Shown one piece after another: positions 1 through 6,867 of a stretch of 28,577 bases of DNA. How positions within the stretch are numbered: the first letter of the stretch is position 1; the number at the start of each line of letters is the position of its first letter. The position numbers and the translations under genes are program-made. Origin of the DNA: a virus; IMG/VR virus record IMGVR_UViG_3300037133_000013, positions 1-28,577 of that record. One strand, 5' to 3'. Under the pieces are notes generated by a model that worked only from the letters and a program-made list of their open reading frames with translations, did not search any database and was not told the origin of the DNA.

Positions 1-127
1 GGAGCCTGGGAGCCTGGGAGCCTGGGAGCCTGGGAGCCTGGGAGCCTGGGAGCCTGGGAGCCTGGGAGCCTGGGAGCCTGGGAGCCTGGGAGCCTGGGAG
101 CCTGGGAGCCTGGGAGCCTGGGAGCCT
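1..127. repeat. Tandem array of an 8-bp repeat, about 16 copies
   Basis: The octamer GGAGCCTG is repeated head to tail without change for 15 copies, and a sixteenth ends after seven bases. The array starts at the first base of the window, so it may extend to the left. No plausible gene uses it. Such arrays in phage intergenic DNA can be protein-binding iterons, origin elements or simple slippage products; nothing here decides between these. Confidence 0.95.
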
Positions 128-217
128 CTACGAGAAGGCCCTTCGGACCTCACCAGGCACTCTGAGAGCCTCTCGGGCAGGTCCCGGAGGCGTAAGGGGC
201 CTAAGTGCCTGAAATCA
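128..217. other. Fold-prone spacer between the two octamer arrays
   Basis: This 90-bp spacer holds several inverted repeats. CAGGCACT (154-161) pairs perfectly with AGTGCCTG (204-211). A short hairpin GAGA-GCC-TCTC lies inside it (164-174). AGGCC (136-140) can pair with GGCCT (198-202), which would cross the first stem as in a pseudoknot or offer an alternative fold. No coding frame is convincing. With the flanking arrays it could be an origin, a packaging or regulatory element, or a leader RNA; this is inference. Confidence 0.5.
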
Positions 218-249
218 AGCCTGGGAGCCTGGGAGCCTGGGAGCCTGGC
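218..249. repeat. Second short array of the same octamer, four copies
   Basis: Four copies of AGCCTGGG, the same 8-bp unit in a shifted phase, with the last copy ending in C instead of G. It lies about 30 bp upstream of the likely promoter of the first gene, so proteins bound to the repeats could influence that promoter. Confidence 0.9.
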
Positions 250-276
250 CAGGTTGGTTCCAGGGCACAAATAAAC

Positions 277-307
277 TTGCCCTGCTCCCTGTGTACTGCT
301 GTATAAT
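277..307 (+). promoter_or_regulatory. Candidate sigma70-type promoter for the leftmost operon
   Basis: A perfect -10 box TATAAT lies at 302-307 and a TTGCCC -35-like box at 277-282, 19 bp apart (17 is ideal). The AT-rich patch stands out from its GC-rich surroundings. The first gene starts 28 bp downstream of the -10 box, preceded by GAAAGGA at 321-327. Confidence 0.5.
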
Positions 308-334
308 TGACATAGCAGTAGAAAGGACTGCTAA

Positions 335-808
335 ATGATGGAACAAGCTCCCAAAATGACAACATCACTTGCAACTCTAACCAAGTCGATGAGAGGCACG
401 CTTTGTGATTTGATGCGGCATGAAAAGCGAATGGCCAAGCAGCGAGACGGTGTCTACGTGCCAACCGTGGAGATGACGAATTTGAGCCGAGCGATCATCT
501 TCATCGAAACCGGTACACCAAGTCTTAGCGATGTGAAGTTGGCGCTTCAATACGTCGATGACATCGAGCGCGGAGCTTTTGGCGATGCTGATGGTGCTAT
601 CAAGGATGATGGTCAGATGCCAGAAACTACCGCGCGTCTTAAGGCATACCGCGCAGCACTCAACGATATGTTTTGCGCTATTACCGGGCACGACTTCCCC
701 AACCAGGTGGTCTTCAAGCGGCGGACCGGTCTTGACGAACCACACTGCAGTCGGTGCGGTCTTCTCTTCTCAGAGTTCAAGCAGCAGGTTAGAGCGGTGA
801 CGCTATGA
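335..808 (+). CDS. Unrecognised phage protein with a C-terminal CxxC
   Basis: A 157-residue soluble protein that I do not recognise. The ATG has a good ribosome site (GAAAGGA, 7 bases upstream); a second ATG follows immediately. The C-terminal part holds a Cys-Ser-Arg-Cys pair next to a His that could form half of a zinc knuckle, but no second Cys pair is visible, so metal binding is a guess. It is the first gene behind the candidate promoter and overlaps the next gene by four bases (ATGA), which suggests translational coupling in an early operon. No function can be assigned. Confidence 0.75.
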   Translation: MMEQAPKMTTSLATLTKSMRGTLCDLMRHEKRMAKQRDGVYVPTVEMTNLSRAIIFIETGTPSLSDVKLALQYVDDIERGAFGDADGAIKDDGQMPETTARLKAYRAALNDMFCAITGHDFPNQVVFKRRTGLDEPHCSRCGLLFSEFKQQVRAVTL

Positions 809-1047
809 CCAAGAAAGAAGCACTTGTCAAAGAGCTGAAGATTGCTGCTGCGGCTAATCTTGCGGCAGCTCGCGCTTATCGGCGAATGGAGTACGTTCCA
901 GGACTCACTTACGAAATGGGTGTAGATAGAAAGTTCGCCGATACAATGTGGCTAGGGTGCATGACCAATGTACACTCTAGCCTTAGTATGTTGCGCGTTA
1001 TCTTGAAGAGTGGTACAGCGGCAGAAAGGACCGCCTACACCAGATGA
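805..1047 (+). CDS. Unrecognised small alpha-helical protein
   Basis: An 80-residue protein that starts inside the stop region of the previous gene (ATGA overlap) and whose own TGA overlaps the next gene's ATG. The N-terminal half is Lys/Ala rich and probably helical; the rest has no recognisable motif, signal peptide or membrane segment. The operon junctions on both sides are the main evidence that it is real. Confidence 0.65.
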   Translation: MTKKEALVKELKIAAAANLAAARAYRRMEYVPGLTYEMGVDRKFADTMWLGCMTNVHSSLSMLRVILKSGTAAERTAYTR

Positions 1048-2942
1048 CAATGAAAGCCAAGAACATCATACCAGCAAAGCGGCAACCACTAGGCAGTCTC
1101 GTCTTCTCTTCCCAAGAGGAGATCGCAGCGGCCTACAAACCCAAGACCCAAGAGGAGCTTGGGGCGTCGCTCAAGAGCGGTGGCGAGAAGGCGACACAGC
1201 CCGCGGTTCGAATCAGTAACGGCAAGAAGCACGTCGACATCACGATGGACGAAACCAGCGAGAAAAGTGACGAGGACGCCAAGGCGCCTAATCTCGTAGC
1301 ACTGAGCGAGAAGGCGGGAAAGAAGAAGCCAACGGTAGAGCCGGTGCCTACTGTGCCGCCGACGAAGTCTGAGCTGCACCGAGCGCTGAAGCACGTCGGG
1401 TTCAAATTCGCCCAGGCCGTCAGAGCTGGCGACGCCGTCGCTTACGGTTACGTTCATAAAGACAAGCGAGCGGTGATGCTCACCGTCGCCGCCGACGGCT
1501 CTGAGACTTGGGTGGCCAGGTGGCCGGTGGCGGAGAAGAACGAAGAGAGCGGCGATGATGTCGCGAAGTTGGTCAAAGCTCTAAGCATCTCCACCGCGCG
1601 TCGTCAAGCCTCCTTGGATCGCACCGCAAAGCAGTTGGCGGCTGACAAGGCCAAGGCCGCTGAACTAACCGAGGCACAGGTGGAGGCGGCTAAGGATACG
1701 GACGTTGCCGTAGTAGCCGCGCCAGTCGTTACCCAACTGCTGCCAAGCGGGCCGCCAGATCACGTCTGCAAGGCTCTGATGATGCTGGACAATCTTACCG
1801 CTCATCAGTTCAATATGGACCTGCTGCGCGGAGACAAGCACTACAGCGACCGCGTGGCTCTGCTGCGTACTCTGTGCAATCGTGGCAAGGGCGATTACAA
1901 GGCAGCTGAAACCGGCATCAATCTACTGACCCAAGGGTTCTACACCTCGGTTGGTGTCGGTGAAGGAACATCAAGAGCGGCCCAAGCTAATACCTTCGCC
2001 GAACGCTGCGCGGACATCGTAAAGACGTTCAAGGCCGCTCAGGCCGCGGCTCGTAAGGTGGAGAAGAAAGCCCAGCTGACGGCTTGGCGGGTGGAACGGA
2101 CCAAGTACGAGGTGCCTGGGGTAATCCTTCCGCACAGCAAGCCGATGAGCAAGAAGCAGCGTGCTGTTAAGGACGCCGCTGCGCGAGAAGAAATTCACGC
2201 TCGCGTTCTGGCTTTAGCCGTCAGCCCAGAGCAGCCGGCGGTCCCTAACCCGGACGTCGAGCTCAACCTGGTCGTCGATGAGTTACAATTACTAGAGGAC
2301 CCGAAGAACCATCTGGTGATGATGCAGATGGAACGGGCTAACTCCCAGGGCGCCATTTGCATTTACAACAACGGTAGTAGAGTAGCGACAGGTGTCGTGC
2401 CGTTGGAAACTCTGAGGAAACTGCGACCTGTAAAGACCGATCCTGAAAATGGGTTAGACGTCAATACGATGTTGCTGCAAGTCGCTCACCAGTTACTAAA
2501 TCCCACCGTTCCCGGGGTTCCAGTAACGCCCGTGGCCGCACGCCACTTAACCGCAGTTACTGACTGCAAGGAGCTTACCGTGAAAAACGAAACAGCAGTT
2601 TCCTCGGGTCGCAAGTTCGCAGCACCCGCCGCCGCCACGAAGTCAATCGTCAAGGCCGCCAAGGCGCCCAAGGCCGCCAAGGCGCCCAAGGCCGCCAAGG
2701 CGCCCAAGGCGCCCAAGGCGCCCAAGACCGCATCGACACCGCGTGGCTCCTACGTCGGCAAGAAGATCAAGGTGCTGAACAAAAAGCATGACGCGCGCGA
2801 AGGCACGAAGCGCGCCAAAGCGTTGGACATCCTTCTTTCGGCCAAGACCACCGACGAGGCGATTCCGAAGCTGGCGAAGATCGGCGCGAATAACACGTTC
2901 ATCGCTTTCGCCATCGCGCAGAAGTTCATCGCCCTGGCATAG
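1044..2942 (+). CDS. Large unrecognised protein with histone H1-like Lys/Ala/Pro tail
   Basis: A 632-residue protein that starts at an ATGA overlap with the preceding gene. Residues 1-100 are charged and low in complexity. Residues about 110-510 look globular but match no family I know. At about 537-560 lies a tract of KAAKAP and KAP units, encoded by the 18-bp unit AAGGCCGCCAAGGCGCCC and its 9-bp halves (2652-2723), like the tails of bacterial H1-like proteins. After the tail comes a compact basic domain (about 568-632) with a helix-rich end. Binding to nucleic acid is likely from the tail. An internal GTG with a strong ribosome site (see 2568-2582) may give a separate 120-residue product. 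A hairpin follows the stop. Confidence 0.8.
   Translation: MTMKAKNIIPAKRQPLGSLVFSSQEEIAAAYKPKTQEELGASLKSGGEKATQPAVRISNGKKHVDITMDETSEKSDEDAKAPNLVALSEKAGKKKPTVEPVPTVPPTKSELHRALKHVGFKFAQAVRAGDAVAYGYVHKDKRAVMLTVAADGSETWVARWPVAEKNEESGDDVAKLVKALSISTARRQASLDRTAKQLAADKAKAAELTEAQVEAAKDTDVAVVAAPVVTQLLPSGPPDHVCKALMMLDNLTAHQFNMDLLRGDKHYSDRVALLRTLCNRGKGDYKAAETGINLLTQGFYTSVGVGEGTSRAAQANTFAERCADIVKTFKAAQAAARKVEKKAQLTAWRVERTKYEVPGVILPHSKPMSKKQRAVKDAAAREEIHARVLALAVSPEQPAVPNPDVELNLVVDELQLLEDPKNHLVMMQMERANSQGAICIYNNGSRVATGVVPLETLRKLRPVKTDPENGLDVNTMLLQVAHQLLNPTVPGVPVTPVAARHLTAVTDCKELTVKNETAVSSGRKFAAPAAATKSIVKAAKAPKAAKAPKAAKAPKAPKAPKTASTPRGSYVGKKIKVLNKKHDAREGTKRAKALDILLSAKTTDEAIPKLAKIGANNTFIAFAIAQKFIALA
2568..2582 (+). 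promoter_or_regulatory. Possible internal ribosome site and GTG start for the H1-like tail domain
   Basis: AAGGAG at 2568-2573 stands six bases before an in-frame GTG at 2580. Initiation there would release the last 120 residues (the Lys/Ala/Pro tail and C-terminal domain) as a separate small basic protein. The spacing is ideal and the site falls at a junction between globular and tail regions, but no direct evidence of use can be seen. Confidence 0.4.
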
Positions 2943-2975
2943 CTCTCGCGCTCTCCCGACACCGTTGTAACATTG

Positions 2976-3004
2976 ACGACCACCTCTAACCGCGAGGTGG
3001 TCGT
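2976..3004 (+). terminator. Strong hairpin between the first and second gene groups
   Basis: A perfect 11-bp stem ACGACCACCTC / GAGGTGGTCGT with a 7-base loop, then TCTATGTTT, which is only a weak T-rich tail. It lies between the stop at 2942 and the ribosome site at 3014-3021. It may terminate or attenuate transcription or protect the 3' end of the upstream message. No clear promoter is visible between it and the next gene, so full termination would leave the next operon without an obvious start. Confidence 0.6.
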
Positions 3005-3027
3005 TCTATGTTTGGAAAGGATGCCCT

Positions 3028-3609
3028 ATGCTCACGAACGTAACCAAGCTGCACACCGAGTTGATCGAGGCTTGGTGCCAAGGTCAAAAGCCGCTGGTGA
3101 TGATGAATGAACTTGATCGTTTGATCGCCGCTCAACACCATCATAACTACACACTCTGGCGGCTGGAGGACATAGCTAGAACGCCTGGTTTACCTGACGC
3201 TGATCTGGCTAAAACCAAGCGAGCCATCGACGTCGAGAATCAGCTGCGCAACGATGCCGTCGAGTGGATTGACGAGTGGTTACTGGTCAAAGCTGGTAAG
3301 CAAGTCATCTACGCTACACTACACTCCGAATCACCCGGTCTTATGATAGACCGACTGTCGATCTTGTCCTTGAAGGTTTTTCACACCGGGCTGGAGGTTG
3401 CCAGGGCTGAGGCTCCTCCAGGGCACGTTGCGCGAGCTCAGGCCAGGCTTGAGGTACTCCGCACCCAGCGCGAGGACCTCTCAGCCTGTCTGGTTGAGTT
3501 CTGGGAGGCTGTTATGAACGGCGTACGAAGGTTCAAGGTTTACCGTCAGTTAAAGTCTTACAACGATCCTGATCTGAATCCTGCGATCTACGGGAGGGAG
3601 AAGCGATGA
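3028..3609 (+). CDS. DUF4254 family protein, partner of the adjacent glycosyltransferase
   Basis: A 193-residue protein that matches DUF4254 along its length. It shows the Gln-His...Asn...Leu-Trp...Glu-Asp segment at 36-48, the Asp..Asn-Gln..Arg-Asn-Asp...Asp-Glu helix at 68-83, and the hallmark SPGLMIDRLSILSLKVFH at 102-119. In bacteria DUF4254 genes often lie beside glycosyltransferases in surface polysaccharide clusters; the biochemical role is unknown to me. Here it overlaps a glycosyltransferase by four bases inside a nucleotide-modification operon, which suggests work on a modified base or its sugar donor (inference). The start is set by GGAAAGGA at 3014-3021. Confidence 0.85.
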   Translation: MLTNVTKLHTELIEAWCQGQKPLVMMNELDRLIAAQHHHNYTLWRLEDIARTPGLPDADLAKTKRAIDVENQLRNDAVEWIDEWLLVKAGKQVIYATLHSESPGLMIDRLSILSLKVFHTGLEVARAEAPPGHVARAQARLEVLRTQREDLSACLVEFWEAVMNGVRRFKVYRQLKSYNDPDLNPAIYGREKR

Positions 3610-4589
3610 AGAACGGCGTTTTTTGTACAGCGAAGATAAGCGATGACTCGATGCTGTCATCTGTCAAGATGATCAAGTACATCTCTGAGGTACTCGGTCT
3701 GAAGATGTACGGTGACGTCGACGTAGAGGAAGTGGATGGCACTCTAGTTTACTGCGCAGGTCCTAATGCCTGGAATCACAAAGCAACGCACGCGTTGATG
3801 AAGGCTATGATCAAGTGCCACACCCTGGTCTTCGTCGAAAATGATTACGCGATCACCAGGCCAAGAATGATCGGTCACGCCAACGACGACTTCGGGTCTG
3901 CTTGGTGGAAGAGAGCCAAGACCGGTCGACCGCCGGCCATCTTCTGGAGCACCGTCAAATCTACGTCGGGACAGCGCGTGCATCATCCCGCAAGCTACGT
4001 AAACTGGAACGCGCTGACGATGACCTACGCCTTCAAGCCGATGGCGAGGAAGACAGCCGATCGTGATCTGCTCTACTACGGTTCGTATCGTCCGAATCGA
4101 CGCGAAGCCTTCGAGCGGTACCTCGTCAGTGCTAAGGTGCCCATCACCATCGCCGCTAGAAAGAAGTCGGCAGATCAATTCGAGGCGTTGTATGACGGCG
4201 ATGTACCTGGCAACGTCACCATCGTCGATGCCATCCCCGAGATCGGGTTCCTCGACGAGCTGACCAAGCACGGCCTTGGACTTTACGTCGAGGACGAGCG
4301 TTCGCACTGGGAGTTCCATTCGCCGGCCAACAGATTTTACGAGATGCTTTCGGCTGGGCTGCCGATGGTGTTCCAACCTGAGTCGGTGAAGATGCTTGGC
4401 GAGGCCGATCTTGACGTCACGCCATACGTGGTTGAGGATGCAGCGGCTCTGACCAGAGCGATGCGAAATAGATTCAAGCTTGCCGAGCAGCAGCAAAGGC
4501 AGTGGCGAGACTGCACTCGCTTCGACCTCGACCTTAAAAGGCAACTAAAGGCGGCGTGGAAAGCACTGCCAGGAGGAACGACGAAATGA
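3606..4589 (+). CDS. GT-B fold glycosyltransferase, candidate DNA hydroxymethyl-base glycosyltransferase
   Basis: A 327-residue protein with a GT-B look. The C-terminal half starts with a YYGSYRPNR strand-loop (157-165), as is common at the start of the donor-binding domain. It then has a segment with His-Ser-Pro-Ala-Asn-Arg, a Tyr-Glu pair and Ala-Gly-Leu-Pro (238-253), which resembles the sugar-nucleotide binding motif of retaining GT-B enzymes. No signal or membrane segment is present, so it acts in the cytoplasm. The ATG overlaps the DUF4254 stop and follows GGGAGGGAG. The hydroxymethylase-like gene of the same operon suggests the acceptor is 5-hydroxymethylcytosine in DNA, as for T4 glucosyltransferases; this substrate is inferred. 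A cell-surface acceptor cannot be excluded. Confidence 0.7.
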   Translation: MKNGVFCTAKISDDSMLSSVKMIKYISEVLGLKMYGDVDVEEVDGTLVYCAGPNAWNHKATHALMKAMIKCHTLVFVENDYAITRPRMIGHANDDFGSAWWKRAKTGRPPAIFWSTVKSTSGQRVHHPASYVNWNALTMTYAFKPMARKTADRDLLYYGSYRPNRREAFERYLVSAKVPITIAARKKSADQFEALYDGDVPGNVTIVDAIPEIGFLDELTKHGLGLYVEDERSHWEFHSPANRFYEMLSAGLPMVFQPESVKMLGEADLDVTPYVVEDAAALTRAMRNRFKLAEQQQRQWRDCTRFDLDLKRQLKAAWKALPGGTTK

Positions 4590-5968
4590 ACGTTGTAACG
4601 ATAAACACTTATGCCGGCAGTATGCTGCTAGGCGCCACCGCGGCCAAGGCGAACGTTCTAGCCACAATGGAAGATTGCGGCTTCGGCTCAGATCTGCAAG
4701 CGCTGAACTTCCCCAAGGTACCGAGGTACGAAAAGACTGAGGACTGGCCTGAGAAGTTTCCCGGCGTAGCGTGGCGGGACATCGACATCATCGCGCACCC
4801 ACCTTGCGCCAGCTTCAGCGTGATGGCTGCCAGGTACGACTTTCAGCGTGGTACGGATTCGGACGGCTTCGAGTGCCATGCGCGAGTGATCAACTACGGC
4901 TTGGGTCATCGCTGCCGCAGCGTGATCATTGAAAGCGTGGTTGGGGCTTACGAAGGTGGGCGGGGAGAGTACGAGAAGCTGGCTAGTCGGTACGGGTACC
5001 GAGTCAACTACATCTTCCTCAACGCCGTCAGCTTCGGCGTGCCGCAGTGGCGCCCCCGGGTTTGGGTCGTCTTCCATCGCTTGAAGACCTTCAGGGTCAA
5101 TTTGGTGCCACGCTACACGTTGCTGAAGGAAGTCCTTGGCGCCGGTCCCACACCGGTCGAGGGGATGCTCGGCGGCCACATGGGGAAGCTCTGGGAAGGT
5201 ACGCGCAAGGTGCTGAAGGGTAAGAAGCCGGTGGGGCACATTCACCAGGTCCTTCGCCGAGAGTATGGCTTGACATCGTACGAAGAGCTTGAAGCCAGAT
5301 TCCCGCACGCACATGGTTACGTGTCTGGGCACATTAGGTTCGTGGACCCTAACTGGTTTAGCACCGCGATCCTCGGCAACACCGCTCTGGCGTACCAGGA
5401 TCGTCTGCTCACGCTCGAAGAGTTCTGCGCCATCATGGGCTTCCCCAGAGAATACAAGTTCGGGAGGCGAATCCGCCAAGCTCGTATGTACTTGTCGAAG
5501 GGTGTCTGCCCGCAGGTAGCTACCTGGATTCTAAAGACCGTCGACAAGAACCTTCAAGGATGGACTGGGCCCTTAACGCATGAGACTAGTGACCAAGGTG
5601 GTGTGATCGATCTGCGAGTGAAGCGCGGCGAGATCGTCGCGGCACTGAGTGGTAAGGTGGTGCCGATCAAGCAGGTACGCGGTACTCAGCCGGTGACACC
5701 GAAGGCAGCCAGGGTTTCGTCCTCACCCGGAGGACATCACTACGCGCTCGTTAATGAGTCTCGCGTTCATGCTCCAGGATCGCCGCAAGCAACGTTCATT
5801 CTGGCGATGTTGAAGAAGGCTGGTCGGCGCGGCTTGAACCGGCACGAGGTTGTCGCAGCGGCGGTCAAAAACGCGAAAGGCTTCCCGACTAATCAGCCGC
5901 ATGATCGTGCCGTAGGTTTTTGGCTGAGTAAACTCAAAAGCCAAGGCGCGTTGGAGTTTGCGGAATGA
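4586..5968 (+). CDS. C5-cytosine DNA methyltransferase homologue with C-terminal winged-helix-like extension
   Basis: A 460-residue protein that starts at the ATG overlapping the glycosyltransferase stop, with AGGAGGA at 4571-4577. A longer version from GTG 4556 lacks a ribosome site. It shows C5-methyltransferase motif IV (Pro-Pro-Cys, Cys74), a variant motif VI (Glu-Ser 116-117, usually Glu-Asn-Val), motif VIII (QWRPR 154-158), a target-recognition-like stretch, the LTLEEFCAIMGFP block (275-287) and a degenerate motif X near 306-318. Motif I is divergent (Ala-Gly-Ser, not Phe-Ala-Gly-x-Gly). Residues about 400-460 resemble a winged helix. It may protect DNA or modify cytosine in another way. 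No restriction enzyme lies nearby. Confidence 0.85.
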   Translation: MNVVTINTYAGSMLLGATAAKANVLATMEDCGFGSDLQALNFPKVPRYEKTEDWPEKFPGVAWRDIDIIAHPPCASFSVMAARYDFQRGTDSDGFECHARVINYGLGHRCRSVIIESVVGAYEGGRGEYEKLASRYGYRVNYIFLNAVSFGVPQWRPRVWVVFHRLKTFRVNLVPRYTLLKEVLGAGPTPVEGMLGGHMGKLWEGTRKVLKGKKPVGHIHQVLRREYGLTSYEELEARFPHAHGYVSGHIRFVDPNWFSTAILGNTALAYQDRLLTLEEFCAIMGFPREYKFGRRIRQARMYLSKGVCPQVATWILKTVDKNLQGWTGPLTHETSDQGGVIDLRVKRGEIVAALSGKVVPIKQVRGTQPVTPKAARVSSSPGGHHYALVNESRVHAPGSPQATFILAMLKKAGRRGLNRHEVVAAAVKNAKGFPTNQPHDRAVGFWLSKLKSQGALEFAE

Positions 5969-6867
5969 CGACCGCAGCATCGGTTGTTATCCTGGAGGGT
6001 CCTGACGGCGGCGGCAAGACTACCCTAGCGCGATGGTTGCGTGATCAACGTGGTTACCAGATCGTCAAGACCAACGCACCGAGCCCAAAGGAAAACGTGT
6101 TCAAGAGCTACACCGACTCGCTGCTAGCTGCGGTGGAGAGCGGCCAACCGACGGTACTGGATCGTCACTACTTAGGTGAGGGCATCTACGGCCCACTACT
6201 CAGAGGCGAAGATCGCCTAGGCCGACAAGGGCGCGATCTGCTGGAGAGGTTGATCGCCGCTTGTGGGGTGAGGTTAGTTATCTGCAGCCCGCCGTGGGCT
6301 GAGTTGGTCAAAGGTTGGGCTGGCAAGGACGATCTGCTAAAGCGCCAAGCTCAGCTCCGCCAGGTTCGTCAAGCCTATTTGAGCGAATCTCGCAGACTTG
6401 GCCTCGAGGTGTACGATTGGACCAGGGCCGCTGATGGACCGGCACCTTACCTCAAGGCGACCTCGTCGCTGCCTGACGGTGTTACCGGGTATCACACCGC
6501 CGATGTGCTCTTTATCGGTGAGCGAGCTGGCAAGAAGACGGTGGTGTGGGATTTGCCTTTCCACAACGTCACAGGCTCGGCTAAGTATCTCTGGGACACA
6601 CTTCAGAGTATCGATGGCTGGGAAGAACGACGCGGGGCGTGGACTAATGCCTTCGACGCTGAGGGTAAACCGCGCGCTTTGTGGATGATCGTCAACGCTT
6701 TGCCGAGGGTGCGGCGAGTGATTACCCTGGGTGAGGTAGCTGATTGTGAATGCGTACGTCAAGGCGTAAATAACGTCGTGGTACCACACCCGCAGTACTG
6801 GCGCCGCTTTCATCGCAACGACATGATCACCTACACGAAGAAGTTGGAGGATGCTATCAATTGTTAG
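5965..6867 (+). CDS. Deoxynucleoside monophosphate kinase fused to a uracil-DNA-glycosylase-like domain
   Basis: A 300-residue two-domain protein. Residues 1-165 are thymidylate-kinase-like: Walker A GPDGGGKTT (12-20), Asp-Arg-His (66-68) in place of the usual DRY/DRW, and an Arg-rich lid near 84-90. Residues 178-300 show UDG-superfamily signatures in the right order: FIGERAG (183-189), PFHN (198-201), WTNAF (226-230), an ITLGEVA strand-turn (253-259) and VPHP (273-276). The kinase half probably makes diphosphates of a pyrimidine dNMP, perhaps hydroxymethyl-dCMP as T4 gp1 does. The role of the second domain is unknown; base binding or removal is possible. The ATG overlaps the upstream stop and TTG of the next gene lies inside its end. 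Confidence 0.8.
   Translation: MTTAASVVILEGPDGGGKTTLARWLRDQRGYQIVKTNAPSPKENVFKSYTDSLLAAVESGQPTVLDRHYLGEGIYGPLLRGEDRLGRQGRDLLERLIAACGVRLVICSPPWAELVKGWAGKDDLLKRQAQLRQVRQAYLSESRRLGLEVYDWTRAADGPAPYLKATSSLPDGVTGYHTADVLFIGERAGKKTVVWDLPFHNVTGSAKYLWDTLQSIDGWEERRGAWTNAFDAEGKPRALWMIVNALPRVRRVITLGEVADCECVRQGVNNVVVPHPQYWRRFHRNDMITYTKKLEDAINC

Noticed and set aside
1-249. CRISPR array
   Set aside because: The repeats are 8 bp, directly tandem and without unique spacers.
3744-4544. Long minus-strand frame opposite the glycosyltransferase
   Set aside because: It is the antisense shadow of a recognised gene, has an unnatural Arg/Leu/Val-rich composition and no ribosome site.
4556-4585. Longer start (GTG 4556) for the C5 methyltransferase
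   Set aside because: The ATG at 4586 has AGGAGGA at ideal distance and forms the operon's usual ATGA overlap.
3028-4589. Host lipopolysaccharide cluster fragment
   Set aside because: Both genes are locked by overlaps into an operon of phage nucleotide enzymes, with no other polysaccharide genes around.
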